Source of the DNA: Paenibacillus thermotolerans
GTDB lineage: Bacteria; Bacillota; Bacilli; Paenibacillales; YIM-B00363
Assembly: GCF_028745515.1 (NCBI RefSeq)
Contig: NZ_JAQZSG010000001.1
Span: 248,001 to 312,000 of the forward strand
Length of the DNA stretch: 64,000 bases
Reading direction: 5' to 3'
A program made the translations under genes and the position numbers. Every line of letters starts with the position of its first letter. Positions within the stretch are counted from its first letter, which is position 1. The notes beneath the pieces were generated by a model. The model had not been told where the DNA came from and ran no database searches. It saw only the letters and a list, made by a program, of their open reading frames with translations. Shown here one piece after another: positions 8,564 through 18,780 of this stretch.

Positions 8564-9964
8564 TTATAGGATATACTGGCTCAAGTCGCGGTTTCTCGAC
8601 ACCTCGCCCAACTTCTCTCGAACGTACTCCGGCGTGATGACGATGTTTTCCAGCGTAATTTCCGGCGCTTCGAACGACAAATCCTCAAGCAGCTTTTCCA
8701 GGATCGTATGCAGCCGCCGCGCTCCGATATTTTCCGTGTTTTCGTTCACTTCGGCCGCAATGCTCGCGATTTCGGAAATCGCCGCATCGGAAAATTCAAC
8801 GGCGATGCCTTCGGTCTCAAGCAATGCGGTATATTGCTTGGTCAGCGCATTCTTCGGTTCCTTCAGGATCAATTCGAAATCGCTTTGCGTCAAGGAGCTC
8901 AGCTCCACGCGGATCGGAAAGCGTCCTTGAAGCTCCGGTATGAGATCCGACGGCTTGGCTACGTGAAAAGCGCCTGCCGCGATAAACAAAATATAGTCGG
9001 TTTTTACCGGGCCGTATTTGGTCATGACGGTGGAGCCTTCCACGATCGGCAATATGTCGCGCTGCACGCCTTCTCTGGACACATCCGGACCGGTACCGCG
9101 AGAGGAGCTGGCGATTTTGTCGATCTCGTCGATGAAGATGATGCCGCTCTGCTCCGCTCTTCGTATGGACTCTTGCCCGACATCGTCCATATCGATCAGC
9201 TTTTGCGCCTCCTCTTGCGTGAGCACCTTCCTCGCTTCCTTCACCGGGAGCTTCCGCCGCTTGGTCCGTTTCGGGAGGAAGCTGCCGAACATTTCCTGCA
9301 TGTTCATGCCCATTTGCTCGTTTCCTTGCCCGGACAGCATATCGAGCATGTTCGGCGCATTTTCTTCCACTTCGATTTCGATCACTTCGTTCTCGAGCAA
9401 TCCGGCCAGCAGCTTGCGCTTCACTTCGGCTCTGCGCTCTGCAAGCCCCGGGTCGTGAACTTCCGTTTGCTCCTGCGTCTGGGCTCCGCCGCCGCCGAAA
9501 ATCATTTCGAGCGGGTTGCGCGGCTGCCTTTCCTTATGCGGGGACGGGACCATGATCGCAACGATTCGGTCGTTGGCGAGCATTTCGGCTTTGTCCTTCA
9601 CTTTCTCCGTGCGCTCGTTTTTCACCATGCGAATGGCGGTTTCCACGAGATCGCGAACCATCGATTCGACGTCGCGCCCGACATAGCCGATTTCGGTAAA
9701 CTTCGTCGCCTCCACTTTAACGAACGGTGCGTTGACAAGCTTCGCGAGCCGGCGGGCGATTTCCGTTTTGCCGACGCCGGTAGGTCCGATCATCAGCAGG
9801 TTTTTCGGGATGACTTCATCTCGCAACTGTTCGTCAAGCAAGCTTCTGCGATACCGGTTGCGCAGCGCAACCGCCATCGACCGTTTCGCTTTTTTTTGGC
9901 CTACAATATATTTATCAAGCTCGGCAACGATTTGCCGGGGGGTTAAAGCTTCCTTCGACTCCAT
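8564..9964 (-). CDS. hslU: ATP-dependent protease ATPase subunit HslU (ClpY)
   Basis: 466 residues. The AAA+ Walker A is GPTGVGKTE (about residue 60), Walker B is [11 protein letters not shown] (about 260), and sensor residues lie near '[17 protein letters not shown]'. The inserted I domain (about 110-245) is Met/Gln/Glu-rich, as in Bacillus ClpY. HslU unfolds substrates and feeds them to the HslV chamber. GGAGGGG precedes the ATG at 9964, and hslV ends five bases upstream. Confidence 0.98.
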   Translation of the reverse strand: MESKEALTPRQIVAELDKYIVGQKKAKRSMAVALRNRYRRSLLDEQLRDEVIPKNLLMIGPTGVGKTEIARRLAKLVNAPFVKVEATKFTEIGYVGRDVESMVRDLVETAIRMVKNERTEKVKDKAEMLANDRIVAIMVPSPHKERQPRNPLEMIFGGGGAQTQEQTEVHDPGLAERRAEVKRKLLAGLLENEVIEIEVEENAPNMLDMLSGQGNEQMGMNMQEMFGSFLPKRTKRRKLPVKEARKVLTQEEAQKLIDMDDVGQESIRRAEQSGIIFIDEIDKIASSSRGTGPDVSREGVQRDILPIVEGSTVMTKYGPVKTDYILFIAAGAFHVAKPSDLIPELQGRFPIRVELSSLTQSDFELILKEPKNALTKQYTALLETEGIAVEFSDAAISEIASIAAEVNENTENIGARRLHTILEKLLEDLSFEAPEITLENIVITPEYVREKLGEVSRNRDLSQYIL

Positions 9965-9969
9965 TTCCG

Positions 9970-10521
9970 TTACCCCTCCAGTTCTTCAACGATGATGTTA
10001 TTGTTCGTGTACACGCAAATTTCGGCAGCCATCGTCATGGCGGCGAGCGCAATTTCCTTCGCGGTCATATGCTGTCCCGCATATCGCTTCAGCGCTCGTC
10101 CGGCCGCCAGCGCGTAGCTTCCGCCGGAGCCGATGGCCAGAATGCCGTCGTCCGGCTCAATGATTTCGCCGTTGCCGGAAATCAGAAGCTGGTGATGAGC
10201 ATCCATCACGATCATCATCGCCTCCAACCGTCTGAGAACCCGGTCGGAACGCCAGTCCTTCGCCAGCTCCACGGCAGCCCGCTGCAGATTTCCGCTGAAT
10301 TCCTCCAGCTTCGCTTCGAACTTCTCGAAGAGCGTAATGGCGTCCGCCACCGAGCCCGCAAAGCCGGCGACGACTTTCCCGCGATACAGCCGGCGCACTT
10401 TTTTCGCGCCGTGCTTCATGACCATGGCGTTGCCGAACGTAACTTGACCGTCTCCGGCGATGGCGCCCTTTCCGTTATGCCGAACGGAGAATATTGTAGT
10501 AGCGTGGAATGAAGATTGCAT
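9970..10521 (-). CDS. hslV: ATP-dependent protease peptidase subunit HslV (ClpQ)
   Basis: 183 residues: an Ntn-hydrolase proteasome-beta-like subunit with '[26 protein letters not shown]', '[14 protein letters not shown]' and '[21 protein letters not shown]'. It forms the proteolytic dodecamer capped by HslU. The N-terminus reads [11 protein letters not shown]. Compared with the B. subtilis ClpQ N-terminus ([10 protein letters not shown]), where Ser2 is reported as nucleophile, an extra Gln follows the initiator Met. The AGGAGG site fits only this ATG. Confidence 0.97.
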   Translation of the reverse strand: MQSSFHATTIFSVRHNGKGAIAGDGQVTFGNAMVMKHGAKKVRRLYRGKVVAGFAGSVADAITLFEKFEAKLEEFSGNLQRAAVELAKDWRSDRVLRRLEAMMIVMDAHHQLLISGNGEIIEPDDGILAIGSGGSYALAAGRALKRYAGQHMTAKEIALAAMTMAAEICVYTNNNIIVEELEG

Positions 10522-10550
10522 GCTGCCGTCCTCCTTATTTATTAATGTTA

Positions 10551-11453
10551 CTATGCTCTGGGATGCGCCCGGTTATAGACCGATTGCAAATGGTCTCTCG
10601 TTACGTGAGTATATACTTGCGTGGTGGACAAATGTTCATGGCCGAGCAGCTCCTGGACCGTCCTCAAATCGGCGCCCGCCTCAAGCAAATGGGTCGCGAA
10701 CGTGTGGCGGAGCGTATGAGGACTTATACGGTTCACATCGGCCATGGTTGCCACATATTTGTCTACAATGCGGCGCACGCTGCGGTCGCTTAACCGGGTG
10801 CCGTCCCGGTTCAAAAACATCGCTTCGGTTGAGGCGCCGTTCCCGGCGGAAAGAAGCGCGTTTCTGCCCGCATTCATATATACGCGCAAGCTTTCGACCG
10901 CATGTTCTCCGAGAGGCACCCAGCGTTCCTTGCCGCCTTTGCCGTACACGAGCGCCATGCCCAGGTCCAGGCGAACGGACGAGATGTCCATGCCTACCAG
11001 CTCGGCAACGCGGATTCCGCTTCCGTACAGCGTCTCGAACATGGCTTTGTCTCTTTGGCCGAATGCGGTAGAAGCGTCCGGTTTGGACAACAGCCCGAGC
11101 ATTTGGTCCAAATAAAGAAACTTCGGCAGCGGCTTATCCAGCTTCGGGCTTTTTACTTCCTCCAGAGGATTCGTTTCGATCTTTCCTTCCTTCAGCAGGT
11201 ACGAATAAAACGATCGAAGCGCCGAAAGCTTACGCGCGATCGTCCGTTTCGAATACGATTTGCCGTGCAGCCCGGCCAAAAACATTCGAACGGAAACATA
11301 AGAAACAGCAGCAAACCCGGGGATTTGTTGCTGCTGCAAAAATTCGGCGAACTGCGCCAAATCGGAGGCGTAGCTGCGTAACGTATAGGATGAAGCATGG
11401 TTTTCAAGCTCCATCGAAAGTAAGAAACGGTCGATGACTTGATCCGATTCCAT
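10551..11453 (-). CDS. xerC: Tyrosine recombinase XerC (CodV)
   Basis: 300 residues: an N-terminal SAM-like core-binding domain and a C-terminal catalytic domain. The tyrosine-recombinase residues are visible: Arg in [10 protein letters not shown], Lys in [12 protein letters not shown], His-x-x-Arg in [15 protein letters not shown], a second His in LLGHEHLS and the Tyr in TTQVYTHV. With XerD it resolves chromosome dimers at dif. GAGGTG lies before the ATG at 11453; the upstream in-frame extension lacks a ribosome site. It is first in the hslVU-codY cluster. Confidence 0.96.
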   Translation of the reverse strand: MESDQVIDRFLLSMELENHASSYTLRSYASDLAQFAEFLQQQQIPGFAAVSYVSVRMFLAGLHGKSYSKRTIARKLSALRSFYSYLLKEGKIETNPLEEVKSPKLDKPLPKFLYLDQMLGLLSKPDASTAFGQRDKAMFETLYGSGIRVAELVGMDISSVRLDLGMALVYGKGGKERWVPLGEHAVESLRVYMNAGRNALLSAGNGASTEAMFLNRDGTRLSDRSVRRIVDKYVATMADVNRISPHTLRHTFATHLLEAGADLRTVQELLGHEHLSTTQVYTHVTRDHLQSVYNRAHPRA

Positions 11454-11540
11454 GGCGGCACCTCGATTGCTGTTAGCGGAATCGTCAGAACTTTCGCGCA
11501 ATACAGATTTTAACCTATCGTACCACAGCGTTGAAATATT

Positions 11541-12863
11541 TTACAAGGCCGCTTTCTCCGCCCCGGCCAAAAACACCTTTATATGCTCGAGCGCGCGGTT
11601 TGCAATCGCCTCGTTCTTATCCTTCTTATTTTTAATTCGGGTTTCCAAAGGCGGAAACAGGCCGAAATTGGCGTTCATCGGCTGGAAGTGACGGAAATCG
11701 GCGGTAGTAATGTAGTGCGCCATAGAGCCTAGCGCCGTATCCTCCGGGAACACTAGCAGCTCCTTGCCCAGCGCGAGCCGAGCGGCGTTGATGCCCGCGA
11801 TCAAACCGGAAGCGGCGGATTCCACATACCCCTCGACGCCGGTCATTTGACCCGCAAAAAACAACTCGTCCCTAGTGCGAAGCTGATAGGTCGGACGGAG
11901 CAGCTTCGGCGAATTGACGAACGTGTTCCGATGCATGACGCCGTACCGGACGAACTCGGCGTTCTCGAGACCCGGGATCAAGGAGAATACGCGCTTTTGC
12001 TCGCCCCACTTCAGATGCGTCTGGAAGCCGACCAAATTGTACAGCGTGCCGGCCGCATTGTCCTGGCGAAGCTGGATGACGGCGTAAGGCTGTTTGCCCG
12101 TTCTCGGGTCGACCAAGCCTACCGGCTTCATCGGTCCGAAAAGCGCCGTCTGCTTGCCGCGCTTCATCATGACCTCGATCGGCATGCAGCCCTCAAAGTA
12201 AATCTCTTTCTCGAATTCCTTCAGCGGAGCCGTCTCCGCCGTGACGAGCGCATCGTAAAAAGTATTGAACTCTTCCTCGGTCATCGGGCAGTTCAAATAA
12301 GCGGCTTCGCCCTTGTCGTATCTCGACGCGAGAAACACCTTGTCCATGTCGATCGAATCCTTCTCGACAATCGGCGCCGCCGCATCGTAGAAATAAAAAT
12401 AGTCCTCGCCCGTGTATCGCTTGATTTGATCCGACAACGCCGGAGAGGTGAGCGGTCCGGTTGCGACAACTACAATCCCGTCGCTCGGAATATCCGTTAC
12501 TTCTTCATTCTTGACCTCGATGAGCGGATGCTCGCGGAGCGTTCTCGTCACCTCGTCGGAAAAGCCTTCGCGGTCCACCGCCAGAGCCCCGCCCGCGGGA
12601 ACCGCGTGGCGGTCCGCGCTGCGCATAATCAATGAATTCGCGATGCGCATTTCTTCCTTCAATAAGCCGACGGCGTTCGTGATCGCGTTCGCCCGCAAGC
12701 TGTTGGTGCAAACCAACTCTGCGAAACGGTCGGTATGATGCGCCGGCGTCTTGCGAATCGGTCGCATCTCGTATAAGGTTACCGGCACTCCGCTTTGCGC
12801 GATTTGCCATGCGGCCTCGCTGCCCGCCAAACCGGCGCCGATAACGGTAACCCGTTGTGTCAT
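11541..12863 (-). CDS. trmFO: Folate/FAD-dependent tRNA (uracil-54-C5)-methyltransferase TrmFO
   Basis: 440 residues. The FAD Rossmann motif [11 protein letters not shown] is at the very N-terminus, followed by '[26 protein letters not shown]', and '[20 protein letters not shown]' near the C-terminus is the GidA-like signature of the small-Gid family. It makes ribothymidine-54 in tRNA using methylene-tetrahydrofolate. GGAGGAGG precedes the ATG. It lies between topA and xerC as gid does in B. subtilis. Confidence 0.97.
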   Translation of the reverse strand: MTQRVTVIGAGLAGSEAAWQIAQSGVPVTLYEMRPIRKTPAHHTDRFAELVCTNSLRANAITNAVGLLKEEMRIANSLIMRSADRHAVPAGGALAVDREGFSDEVTRTLREHPLIEVKNEEVTDIPSDGIVVVATGPLTSPALSDQIKRYTGEDYFYFYDAAAPIVEKDSIDMDKVFLASRYDKGEAAYLNCPMTEEEFNTFYDALVTAETAPLKEFEKEIYFEGCMPIEVMMKRGKQTALFGPMKPVGLVDPRTGKQPYAVIQLRQDNAAGTLYNLVGFQTHLKWGEQKRVFSLIPGLENAEFVRYGVMHRNTFVNSPKLLRPTYQLRTRDELFFAGQMTGVEGYVESAASGLIAGINAARLALGKELLVFPEDTALGSMAHYITTADFRHFQPMNANFGLFPPLETRIKNKKDKNEAIANRALEHIKVFLAGAEKAAL

Positions 12864-12911
12864 AGTGTAATCCTCCTCCGGATGACTGATGCTGTGAGCA
12901 TGCGTTTCCTG

Positions 12912-15029
12912 TTAGTAGTCCGCTTCGACTGCATCCTCGGATTCAGCCTCATCCTCGGCGGCGTTCTTATAGTTGCAGGACGTGCACTGCACCGTCGTCC
13001 CTTTTTTCGATTTTTTCACGATCATCATCGAGCCGCACTCCGGGCACGGGTCCGATGCCGGCTGATCCCAGGACACGAATTCGCACTCCGGGTATCTGTC
13101 GCATCCGTAAAAGACGCGGCCCCGCTTGCTGCGCCGCTCCACGATATGTCCGATCTTACAGTTCGGGCACGTAACGCCGATATCTTTCACGATCGGCTTC
13201 GCGTTGCGGCACTCGGGAAATCCGGAGCAGGCCAAAAACTTGCCGAAGCGCCCCATCTTGTAAACGAGAGGCCTGCCGCACTTCTCGCACATTTCGCCCG
13301 ATTCCTCGTCCTGGAGCTCGACCTCCTTCATTTCCTCTTCCGCAACCTCAAGGCGCTTCTCGAACGATTGATAAAAGGAGTCGAGCACCTTCACCCAATC
13401 CGCCGTTCCTTCTTCCACATGGTCCAGGTCCTGTTCCATGTGGGCGGTAAATTCCACGTCCAAAATTTCCGGGAAAAATTGCTCCATCAATTCGATGACG
13501 AGCTCTCCCAGCTCCGTGGGGATGAATTTTTTTTCCTCGATCGCGACGTATCCGCGTCTTTGGATCGTGTCGAGAATCGGCGCGTACGTGCTCGGACGAC
13601 CGATGCCGAGCTCCTCCAGCGAGCGCACTAGCCTTGCTTCCGTATACCGGGGCGGCGGTTGGGTGAAATGCTGCTTCGGCTCAACCTGCTTCGCCTTCAG
13701 CTTCTGCCCGACCGCGAGCGGCGGAAGGAACCGCTCATCGTCGTTGACGCCGTCGTCGTTGCCCTCGACGTACACCTTCATAAAGCCGTGAAATTTCACC
13801 TTCGAGCCGACGGCGCGGAAGCTCGTTCCTCCGGCTTCAATGTCTGCGGTCACCGTATCCAATACGGCGGAGGACATTTGGCTGGCGATGAACCGTTCCC
13901 AAATCAGCTTGTAAAGCCGGAATTGATCGCGGGAAAGATACGGCTTCACCGACTCGGGATCCCTGCCGGCCGAGGTCGGGCGAATGCCCTCATGCGCATC
14001 TTGTGCGTTTGCGTTCTTTTTCGTATAGTTGCGCGGCGTTTCCGGAACGTAATCTTTGCCGTACGTTTCTTCAATATAGGCTCTTGCTTCTTCTTGCGCG
14101 ACCGGTGAAATACGCGGCGAGTCGGTACGCATGTACGTAATCAAACCGACCGTGCCTTCCTTGCCGAGGTCTACGCCTTCATACAGCTGCTGAGCGATTT
14201 GCATCGTCTTGGCTGCGCGGAAGTTGATTTTGCGCGCCGCTTCTTGCTGCATCGAGCTCGTAATGAACGGCGGCGAAGGATTGCGGTGACGCTCGCGCTC
14301 CTTGATTTCTTTCACGATAAAGTCGTTGCTGCCGATAAGCTCTAAGATTTGCTTAACTTCCGCCTCGCTGGACAGCTCTTTCTTTTCGCCGCCGGCTCCG
14401 ATGAATTTCGCCTCCAGCTCCGAGCCGTCGGCGAGCAGCAGCGCCGTAATCGACCAATATTCCTCGGGAGTAAAAGCTTTAATTTCTCTCTCCCGATCCA
14501 TGACCAGCTTTACGGCGACGGATTGCACGCGTCCTGCGGACAGCCCTTTTTTCACCTTTTTCCAAAGCAGCGGGCTGATTTTGTAGCCGACGAGGCGGTC
14601 CAATATTCTTCGCGCCTGCTGGGCGTTCACCAAATCCATGTCGATCTTGCGCGGCTGCTTGAACGCCTCTTTTACCGCTTGCTTCGTAATTTCGTTAAAA
14701 ACGACGCGGCACTCCTCATGCTCATCTACTTCCAAGTAATGGGCAAGGTGCCATGCAATCGCCTCTCCTTCGCGATCCGGGTCGGCTGCCAGATAGACGC
14801 GTTTCACCTTTTTGCGGGCGTCCTTCAATTCCTTAAGCACGTCGCCCTTCCCGCGAATCGTAATATATTTCGGCGTAAAGCCGCTTTCTACTTCCACTCC
14901 GATTTGGCTCTTCGGAAGATCGCGAATATGGCCCATCGATGCCCGGACAATATATTTGCTTCCTAAATACTTCCCAATTGTCTTGGCTTTGGCCGGAGAT
15001 TCCACGATGACCAGCGTGTCGGCTGCCAT
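12912..15029 (-). CDS. topA: DNA topoisomerase I TopA
   Basis: 705 residues. The TOPRIM domain starts '[18 protein letters not shown]' with the acidic triad region '[17 protein letters not shown]'. The active-site Tyr is in '[14 protein letters not shown]'. Three C-terminal four-Cys zinc modules are visible (CEKCG...C..C; CPNCK...C..C; CPECG...C..C). It relaxes negative supercoils. The C-terminus is acidic. It is preceded by dprA and followed by trmFO, as in Bacillus. Confidence 0.98.
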   Translation of the reverse strand: MAADTLVIVESPAKAKTIGKYLGSKYIVRASMGHIRDLPKSQIGVEVESGFTPKYITIRGKGDVLKELKDARKKVKRVYLAADPDREGEAIAWHLAHYLEVDEHEECRVVFNEITKQAVKEAFKQPRKIDMDLVNAQQARRILDRLVGYKISPLLWKKVKKGLSAGRVQSVAVKLVMDREREIKAFTPEEYWSITALLLADGSELEAKFIGAGGEKKELSSEAEVKQILELIGSNDFIVKEIKERERHRNPSPPFITSSMQQEAARKINFRAAKTMQIAQQLYEGVDLGKEGTVGLITYMRTDSPRISPVAQEEARAYIEETYGKDYVPETPRNYTKKNANAQDAHEGIRPTSAGRDPESVKPYLSRDQFRLYKLIWERFIASQMSSAVLDTVTADIEAGGTSFRAVGSKVKFHGFMKVYVEGNDDGVNDDERFLPPLAVGQKLKAKQVEPKQHFTQPPPRYTEARLVRSLEELGIGRPSTYAPILDTIQRRGYVAIEEKKFIPTELGELVIELMEQFFPEILDVEFTAHMEQDLDHVEEGTADWVKVLDSFYQSFEKRLEVAEEEMKEVELQDEESGEMCEKCGRPLVYKMGRFGKFLACSGFPECRNAKPIVKDIGVTCPNCKIGHIVERRSKRGRVFYGCDRYPECEFVSWDQPASDPCPECGSMMIVKKSKKGTTVQCTSCNYKNAAEDEAESEDAVEADY

Positions 15030-15050
15030 CTCCCCTACACCTCACTTCCG

Positions 15051-16139
15051 TCAATTCAACCTAGCGATATATGCGGAGCCGGGCAATGCCCGAATCCGTT
15101 TCTTCATCAGTAACGATAACAAAATGACATGCAAATGTCCAAACGTGTGACCCGTCCGTTGCAATAAGTCGTCGACGGTTACCGCCTCCGCGCCCATCGC
15201 CAGCAGCAGCTCCGCTTCTTCTTCGGTATGCGCTTCCGCTTCGTTCGCCGGGATTTCCCGTCTTGTTACATAGTATTCCTCAAGCACGTCGGACGGTCTT
15301 GTCGCCATCTTGGCGCCGTCTCTCAGCAGCCGATACGTCCCGGCGCTCTTAGGGGACGTAATCAGCCCGGGCACCGCAAAAATATCCCGTCCGGTTTCCA
15401 GCGCAAATTCCGTCGTAATGAGCGACCCGCTTCGCTCCGCCGCCTCGACGACGACCGTTCCGCGGCTCATGCCCGCGATGATCCGGTTCCGCCAAGGGAA
15501 GGATCCCTTCGTCGGCGACGTATTCCAACGGTATTCGCTTAACACGAGCCCCTTTTCTTCAATTCTCCGCTGCAGCTCGTAATGCTCGGGAGGGTAGTTC
15601 ACATTCAAGCCGCAGCCGAGCACTGCAATCGTCGGCCCGTTCGCTCGTAACGCCCCCGAATGCGCCCCGGAATCGACCCCTCGCGCAAGACCGCTCACGA
15701 CCGCGAAGCCCGCAGCCGCAATTTCCGAGCCGAACCATTCGGAAACCTCCCTGCCGTAAGGCGTCGGGTGCCGTGTCCCGACAATGGAAATCATCGGAAG
15801 GGTTAGAAGACTGAGGTCGCCCCGTGCGTACATGACCCACGGCGGCTTGTGAATGTAACGCAATAACGGTGGATAAAAAGAGTCGAACCACGTTACAAAT
15901 TGCACATTGCAGCTCTCATAGAAACTAAGTTTACCCGCTATCATGGATTTCGTCAAAACAGGAACAATTTCCCGCTGAAGTCGAGGAGGCACTTCAGCCT
16001 GTTTAAGCAGCCGCTCGGGGTGTTCCAGCAGCTTGGTTACGTCTCCCTTCGAAGCGGTAAATATTTTGTTGACCGTCTCCCAGCCGACGCCTTTAATGTC
16101 GTGCAGCGCAATCAAAATCGAACGCTCGCCGATTTCCAC
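15051..16139 (-). CDS. dprA: DNA-processing protein DprA (Smf)
   Basis: 362 residues from a GTG at 16139. It has an N-terminal SAM/HhH-like region (ALHDIKGVGWETVNKIF), the Rossmann fold typical of DprA ('SIVGTRHPTPYG', 'SGLARGVDSGAHSGAL', 'AVLGCGLNVNYPPEH', 'PWRNRIIAGMS') and a C-terminal winged-helix-like tail. It loads RecA on incoming single-stranded DNA. The longest frame opens with TTG at 16181, but that codon lies inside the sucCD terminator hairpin. AGGCGGG lies before the GTG at 16139, so that start is preferred. Confidence 0.93.
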   Translation of the reverse strand: MEIGERSILIALHDIKGVGWETVNKIFTASKGDVTKLLEHPERLLKQAEVPPRLQREIVPVLTKSMIAGKLSFYESCNVQFVTWFDSFYPPLLRYIHKPPWVMYARGDLSLLTLPMISIVGTRHPTPYGREVSEWFGSEIAAAGFAVVSGLARGVDSGAHSGALRANGPTIAVLGCGLNVNYPPEHYELQRRIEEKGLVLSEYRWNTSPTKGSFPWRNRIIAGMSRGTVVVEAAERSGSLITTEFALETGRDIFAVPGLITSPKSAGTYRLLRDGAKMATRPSDVLEEYYVTRREIPANEAEAHTEEEAELLLAMGAEAVTVDDLLQRTGHTFGHLHVILLSLLMKKRIRALPGSAYIARLN

Positions 16140-16170
16140 GATTTCATCCCGCCTTTCGATGTTTGAATAT

Positions 16171-16220
16171 AAAAAAAGCAACCTTCCTTACGGCCGTTAA
16201 AAGCCGTAATGGAAGGTTGC
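16171..16220 (-). terminator. Rho-independent terminator after sucD
   Basis: A nearly perfect 17-bp stem (GCAACCTTCC...GGAAGGTTGC, 16178-16220, one bulged base) is followed on the minus strand by seven T (16171-16177). It ends the sucCD transcript just before dprA. Confidence 0.9.
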
Positions 16221-16238
16221 TTACCTATCCAAAGGGTA

Positions 16239-17171
16239 TTATTTTTTTACGATGCACTTCTCCAGAAGACCTTTCTCTTCAAGCACCGCAACGAGCGTGG
16301 AGCCCATCTCGGAAGGAGTCGGAGCAACGCGGATGCCGCAGCGCTCCATCGTAGCGACTTTCTCGGCAGCCGTGCCTTTGCCGCCGGAAACGATCGCGCC
16401 GGCGTGGCCCATGCGGCGTCCCGGAGGCGCCGTCTGACCGCCGATGAAGCCGACGACCGGCTTCGTCATATTGGCCTTAATCCACTCAGCCGCCTCTTCT
16501 TCCGCCGTTCCGCCGATTTCGCCGATCATGATGACCGCGTACGTGTCCGGATCTTCGTTGAACAGCTTCAGAATGTCGATGAACTCGGAGCCCTTGACCG
16601 GGTCGCCGCCGATGCCGACAGCCGTCGACTGGCCGATGCCGCGCGCGGTCAGCTGATGCACCGCTTCATACGTCAGCGTACCGCTTCGGGAAACGACGCC
16701 CACATGGCCCGGAAGATGAATGTAGCCCGGCATAATGCCGATTTTGCACTCGCCCGGAGTAATGACGCCAGGGCAGTTCGGCCCGATCAATACCGTCTTC
16801 TTGCCTTCCATATACTTGCTTACCTTTACCATGTCAAGCACCGGAATGCCTTCAGTGATACAAATAACCAAATCAAGCTCCGCGTCGACGGCTTCCATGA
16901 TCGCGTCCGCCGCGAAAGCCGGCGGAACGTAGATCACCGATGCGTTCGCGTCGGTTGCCGCTTTCGCTTCCGCTACCGTATTGTACACCGGCAACGTCTT
17001 GACCGAACCGTCCTCAAGCGTGAAATCGACATTCGTGCCGCCTTTGCCCGGGACCGCTCCGGCAACCATTTGCGTGCCGTAGTTAAGGCCGCCCAGCGTA
17101 TGGAACATACCTGTTTTACCGGTCATGTTTTGCGTAATGACTCGCGTATTTTTATTCACTAGAATACTCAT
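16239..17171 (-). CDS. sucD: Succinyl-CoA synthetase alpha subunit SucD
   Basis: 310 residues, normal length. The CoA-binding Rossmann fold is at the N-terminus ('[22 protein letters not shown]'), and the phospho-histidine loop is '[18 protein letters not shown]' (His near 247). With SucC it interconverts succinyl-CoA and succinate with nucleotide phosphorylation in the TCA cycle. It lies 38 bases after sucC and shares its promoter and terminator. Confidence 0.98.
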   Translation of the reverse strand: MSILVNKNTRVITQNMTGKTGMFHTLGGLNYGTQMVAGAVPGKGGTNVDFTLEDGSVKTLPVYNTVAEAKAATDANASVIYVPPAFAADAIMEAVDAELDLVICITEGIPVLDMVKVSKYMEGKKTVLIGPNCPGVITPGECKIGIMPGYIHLPGHVGVVSRSGTLTYEAVHQLTARGIGQSTAVGIGGDPVKGSEFIDILKLFNEDPDTYAVIMIGEIGGTAEEEAAEWIKANMTKPVVGFIGGQTAPPGRRMGHAGAIVSGGKGTAAEKVATMERCGIRVAPTPSEMGSTLVAVLEEKGLLEKCIVKK

Positions 17172-17209
17172 GGCGTTCTAGGTCACTCCCTTTCCGCTTA
17201 ATTCTCGTC

Positions 17210-18370
17210 TTACTTGACGAGATTTACGATTTTTTGCGCGCCGTCTGCCATCGAATCGGCCGCTACGATATTTAAGCCGGATTCGTTAAGAATTTTCTTG
17301 CCGAGGTCCACGTTCGTGCCTTCGAGACGAACGACGAGAGGCTTGTCAAGGCCAAGCTGGCGCGCCGCTTCGACGACGCCGTTGGCGATGACGTCGCAGC
17401 GCATGATGCCGCCGAAAATATTTACGAAGATGCCTCTCACCTTCTCGTCGGAGAGGATGATTTTGAACGCTTCCGTAACCTTCTCGGTCGTCGCGCCGCC
17501 GCCTACGTCAAGGAAGTTGGCCGGTTCGCCGCCGTAATATTTAATAATGTCCATCGTCGCCATCGCAAGACCCGCGCCGTTAACCATGCAGCCGATGTTG
17601 CCGTCAAGCGCGACGTAGCTAAGGTCGAATTTGGAGGCTTCGATTTCTTTCGGATCTTCCTCGTCGAGGTCGCGCAGCTCCAAAATGTCTTTGTGGCGGA
17701 ATAGTGCGTTCGAGTCGAAGTTCAGCTTCGCGTCAAGCGCCATCACTTCGCCGTCGCCGGTAACGACGAGCGGGTTGATTTCGGCGATCGAGCAGTCTTT
17801 TTCCACAAACGCTTGGTACAATGCCAACATGAACTTCACGGCTTTGTTTACTAAATCGTTCGGGATGTTGATGGCGTAAGCGAGCTTGCGAGCTTGATAC
17901 GGCGCCAAGCCGACAGCCGGATCGACCACTTCTTTGAAAATTTTCTCGGGAGTTTTCGCCGCTACTTCTTCGATTTCCGTACCGCCCTCTTCGGACGCCA
18001 TCATGACTACACGGCCCGTAGCGCGATCCACTACGACACCTATGTAATACTCTTTCTTAATGTCGCAGCCTTGCTCGATGAGCAGGCGTTTCACTTCTTT
18101 GCCTTCCGGTCCGGTCTGGTGCGTTACGAGCGTCTTGCCAAGCAGCTCCGATGCGTAATTGCGAACGTCGTCAAGGCTTTTCGCAATTTTTACACCGCCC
18201 GCTTTGCCGCGCCCTCCGGCATGGATTTGCGCTTTCACGACGGTTACACTCGTTCCGAGCTTCTTCGCCGCTTCGACCGCTTCGTCCGGAGTAAAAGCAA
18301 CGTATCCTTCCGGAACTTTCACGCCGTACGCTTTGAGCACTTGTTTACCTTGATACTCGTGAATGTTCAT
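17210..18370 (-). CDS. sucC: Succinyl-CoA synthetase beta subunit SucC
   Basis: 386 residues. The ATP-grasp domain has '[20 protein letters not shown]', and the C-terminal CoA-ligase domain has '[22 protein letters not shown]', '[14 protein letters not shown]' and '[17 protein letters not shown]'. It provides the nucleotide and succinate sites of the enzyme. AGGAGG sits seven bases before the ATG. It is the first gene of the sucCD operon. Confidence 0.98.
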   Translation of the reverse strand: MNIHEYQGKQVLKAYGVKVPEGYVAFTPDEAVEAAKKLGTSVTVVKAQIHAGGRGKAGGVKIAKSLDDVRNYASELLGKTLVTHQTGPEGKEVKRLLIEQGCDIKKEYYIGVVVDRATGRVVMMASEEGGTEIEEVAAKTPEKIFKEVVDPAVGLAPYQARKLAYAINIPNDLVNKAVKFMLALYQAFVEKDCSIAEINPLVVTGDGEVMALDAKLNFDSNALFRHKDILELRDLDEEDPKEIEASKFDLSYVALDGNIGCMVNGAGLAMATMDIIKYYGGEPANFLDVGGGATTEKVTEAFKIILSDEKVRGIFVNIFGGIMRCDVIANGVVEAARQLGLDKPLVVRLEGTNVDLGKKILNESGLNIVAADSMADGAQKIVNLVK

Positions 18371-18466
18371 CTAGAAACCTCCTATTCGATTCTCTCCGGC
18401 GCCTTCCAATAACCGGCGAGGAATGTCTCTATATTCCTGAGCCGTACATGGGTTCGCTCTACGAAC

Positions 18467-18495
18467 AATATACACTTTTGTAACATTTCAGCCAA
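18467..18495 (-). promoter_or_regulatory. Sigma-A-type promoter of sucCD
   Basis: On the minus strand TTGGCT (18490-18495) and TATATT (18467-18472) are separated by 17 bases, about 95 bases before the sucC start. A second extended -10 (TGGTACAAT) lies further upstream near 18530. No convincing catabolite-response element was found. Confidence 0.6.
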
Positions 18496-18648
18496 ATGTC
18501 CGCGATGCGCCAACTGTCCTATTGTACCACGTTTTAAAAACTTTTTCTTCTCCCGCTTCGACATTTTCGCATGATTATTGTTTTTGGCGTGGCGAAAAAG
18601 CAAGAAAACGCACGAAAACCATACTATTGCATAAAGATTCGATCGTTA

Positions 18649-18677
18649 TTGCCAAAATATTGCCGCCTTGCTACAAT
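18649..18677 (+). promoter_or_regulatory. Sigma-A-type promoter of comM
   Basis: TTGCCA (18649-18654) and TACAAT (18672-18677) with a 17-base spacer, five of six matches each. It lies about 100 bases before the comM start and diverges from the sucCD promoter. Confidence 0.7.
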
Positions 18678-18780
18678 GGAAATCAAATGTGGATACGGGA
18701 TCGCTGAGGAAGCACCTCGGTTCCGAATCGGCCGCGGCAGTAACGCTTGCGGTACGAATGACGGAAACGGGGTGTTTTTT

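Noticed and set aside
8708-9946. Long plus-strand open frame opposite hslU
   Set aside because: Antisense shadow of an unmistakable gene, His/Arg/Phe-rich, with no initiation signals. Similar shadows at 41836-43173 and 59409-60617 were rejected for the same reason.
16140-16181. TTG start for dprA at 16181
   Set aside because: The codon lies inside the sucCD terminator stem, so it would not be on a dprA transcript.
18470-18500. Catabolite-response element in the sucCD promoter
   Set aside because: TGAAATGTTACA lacks the central CG and symmetry of cre sites.
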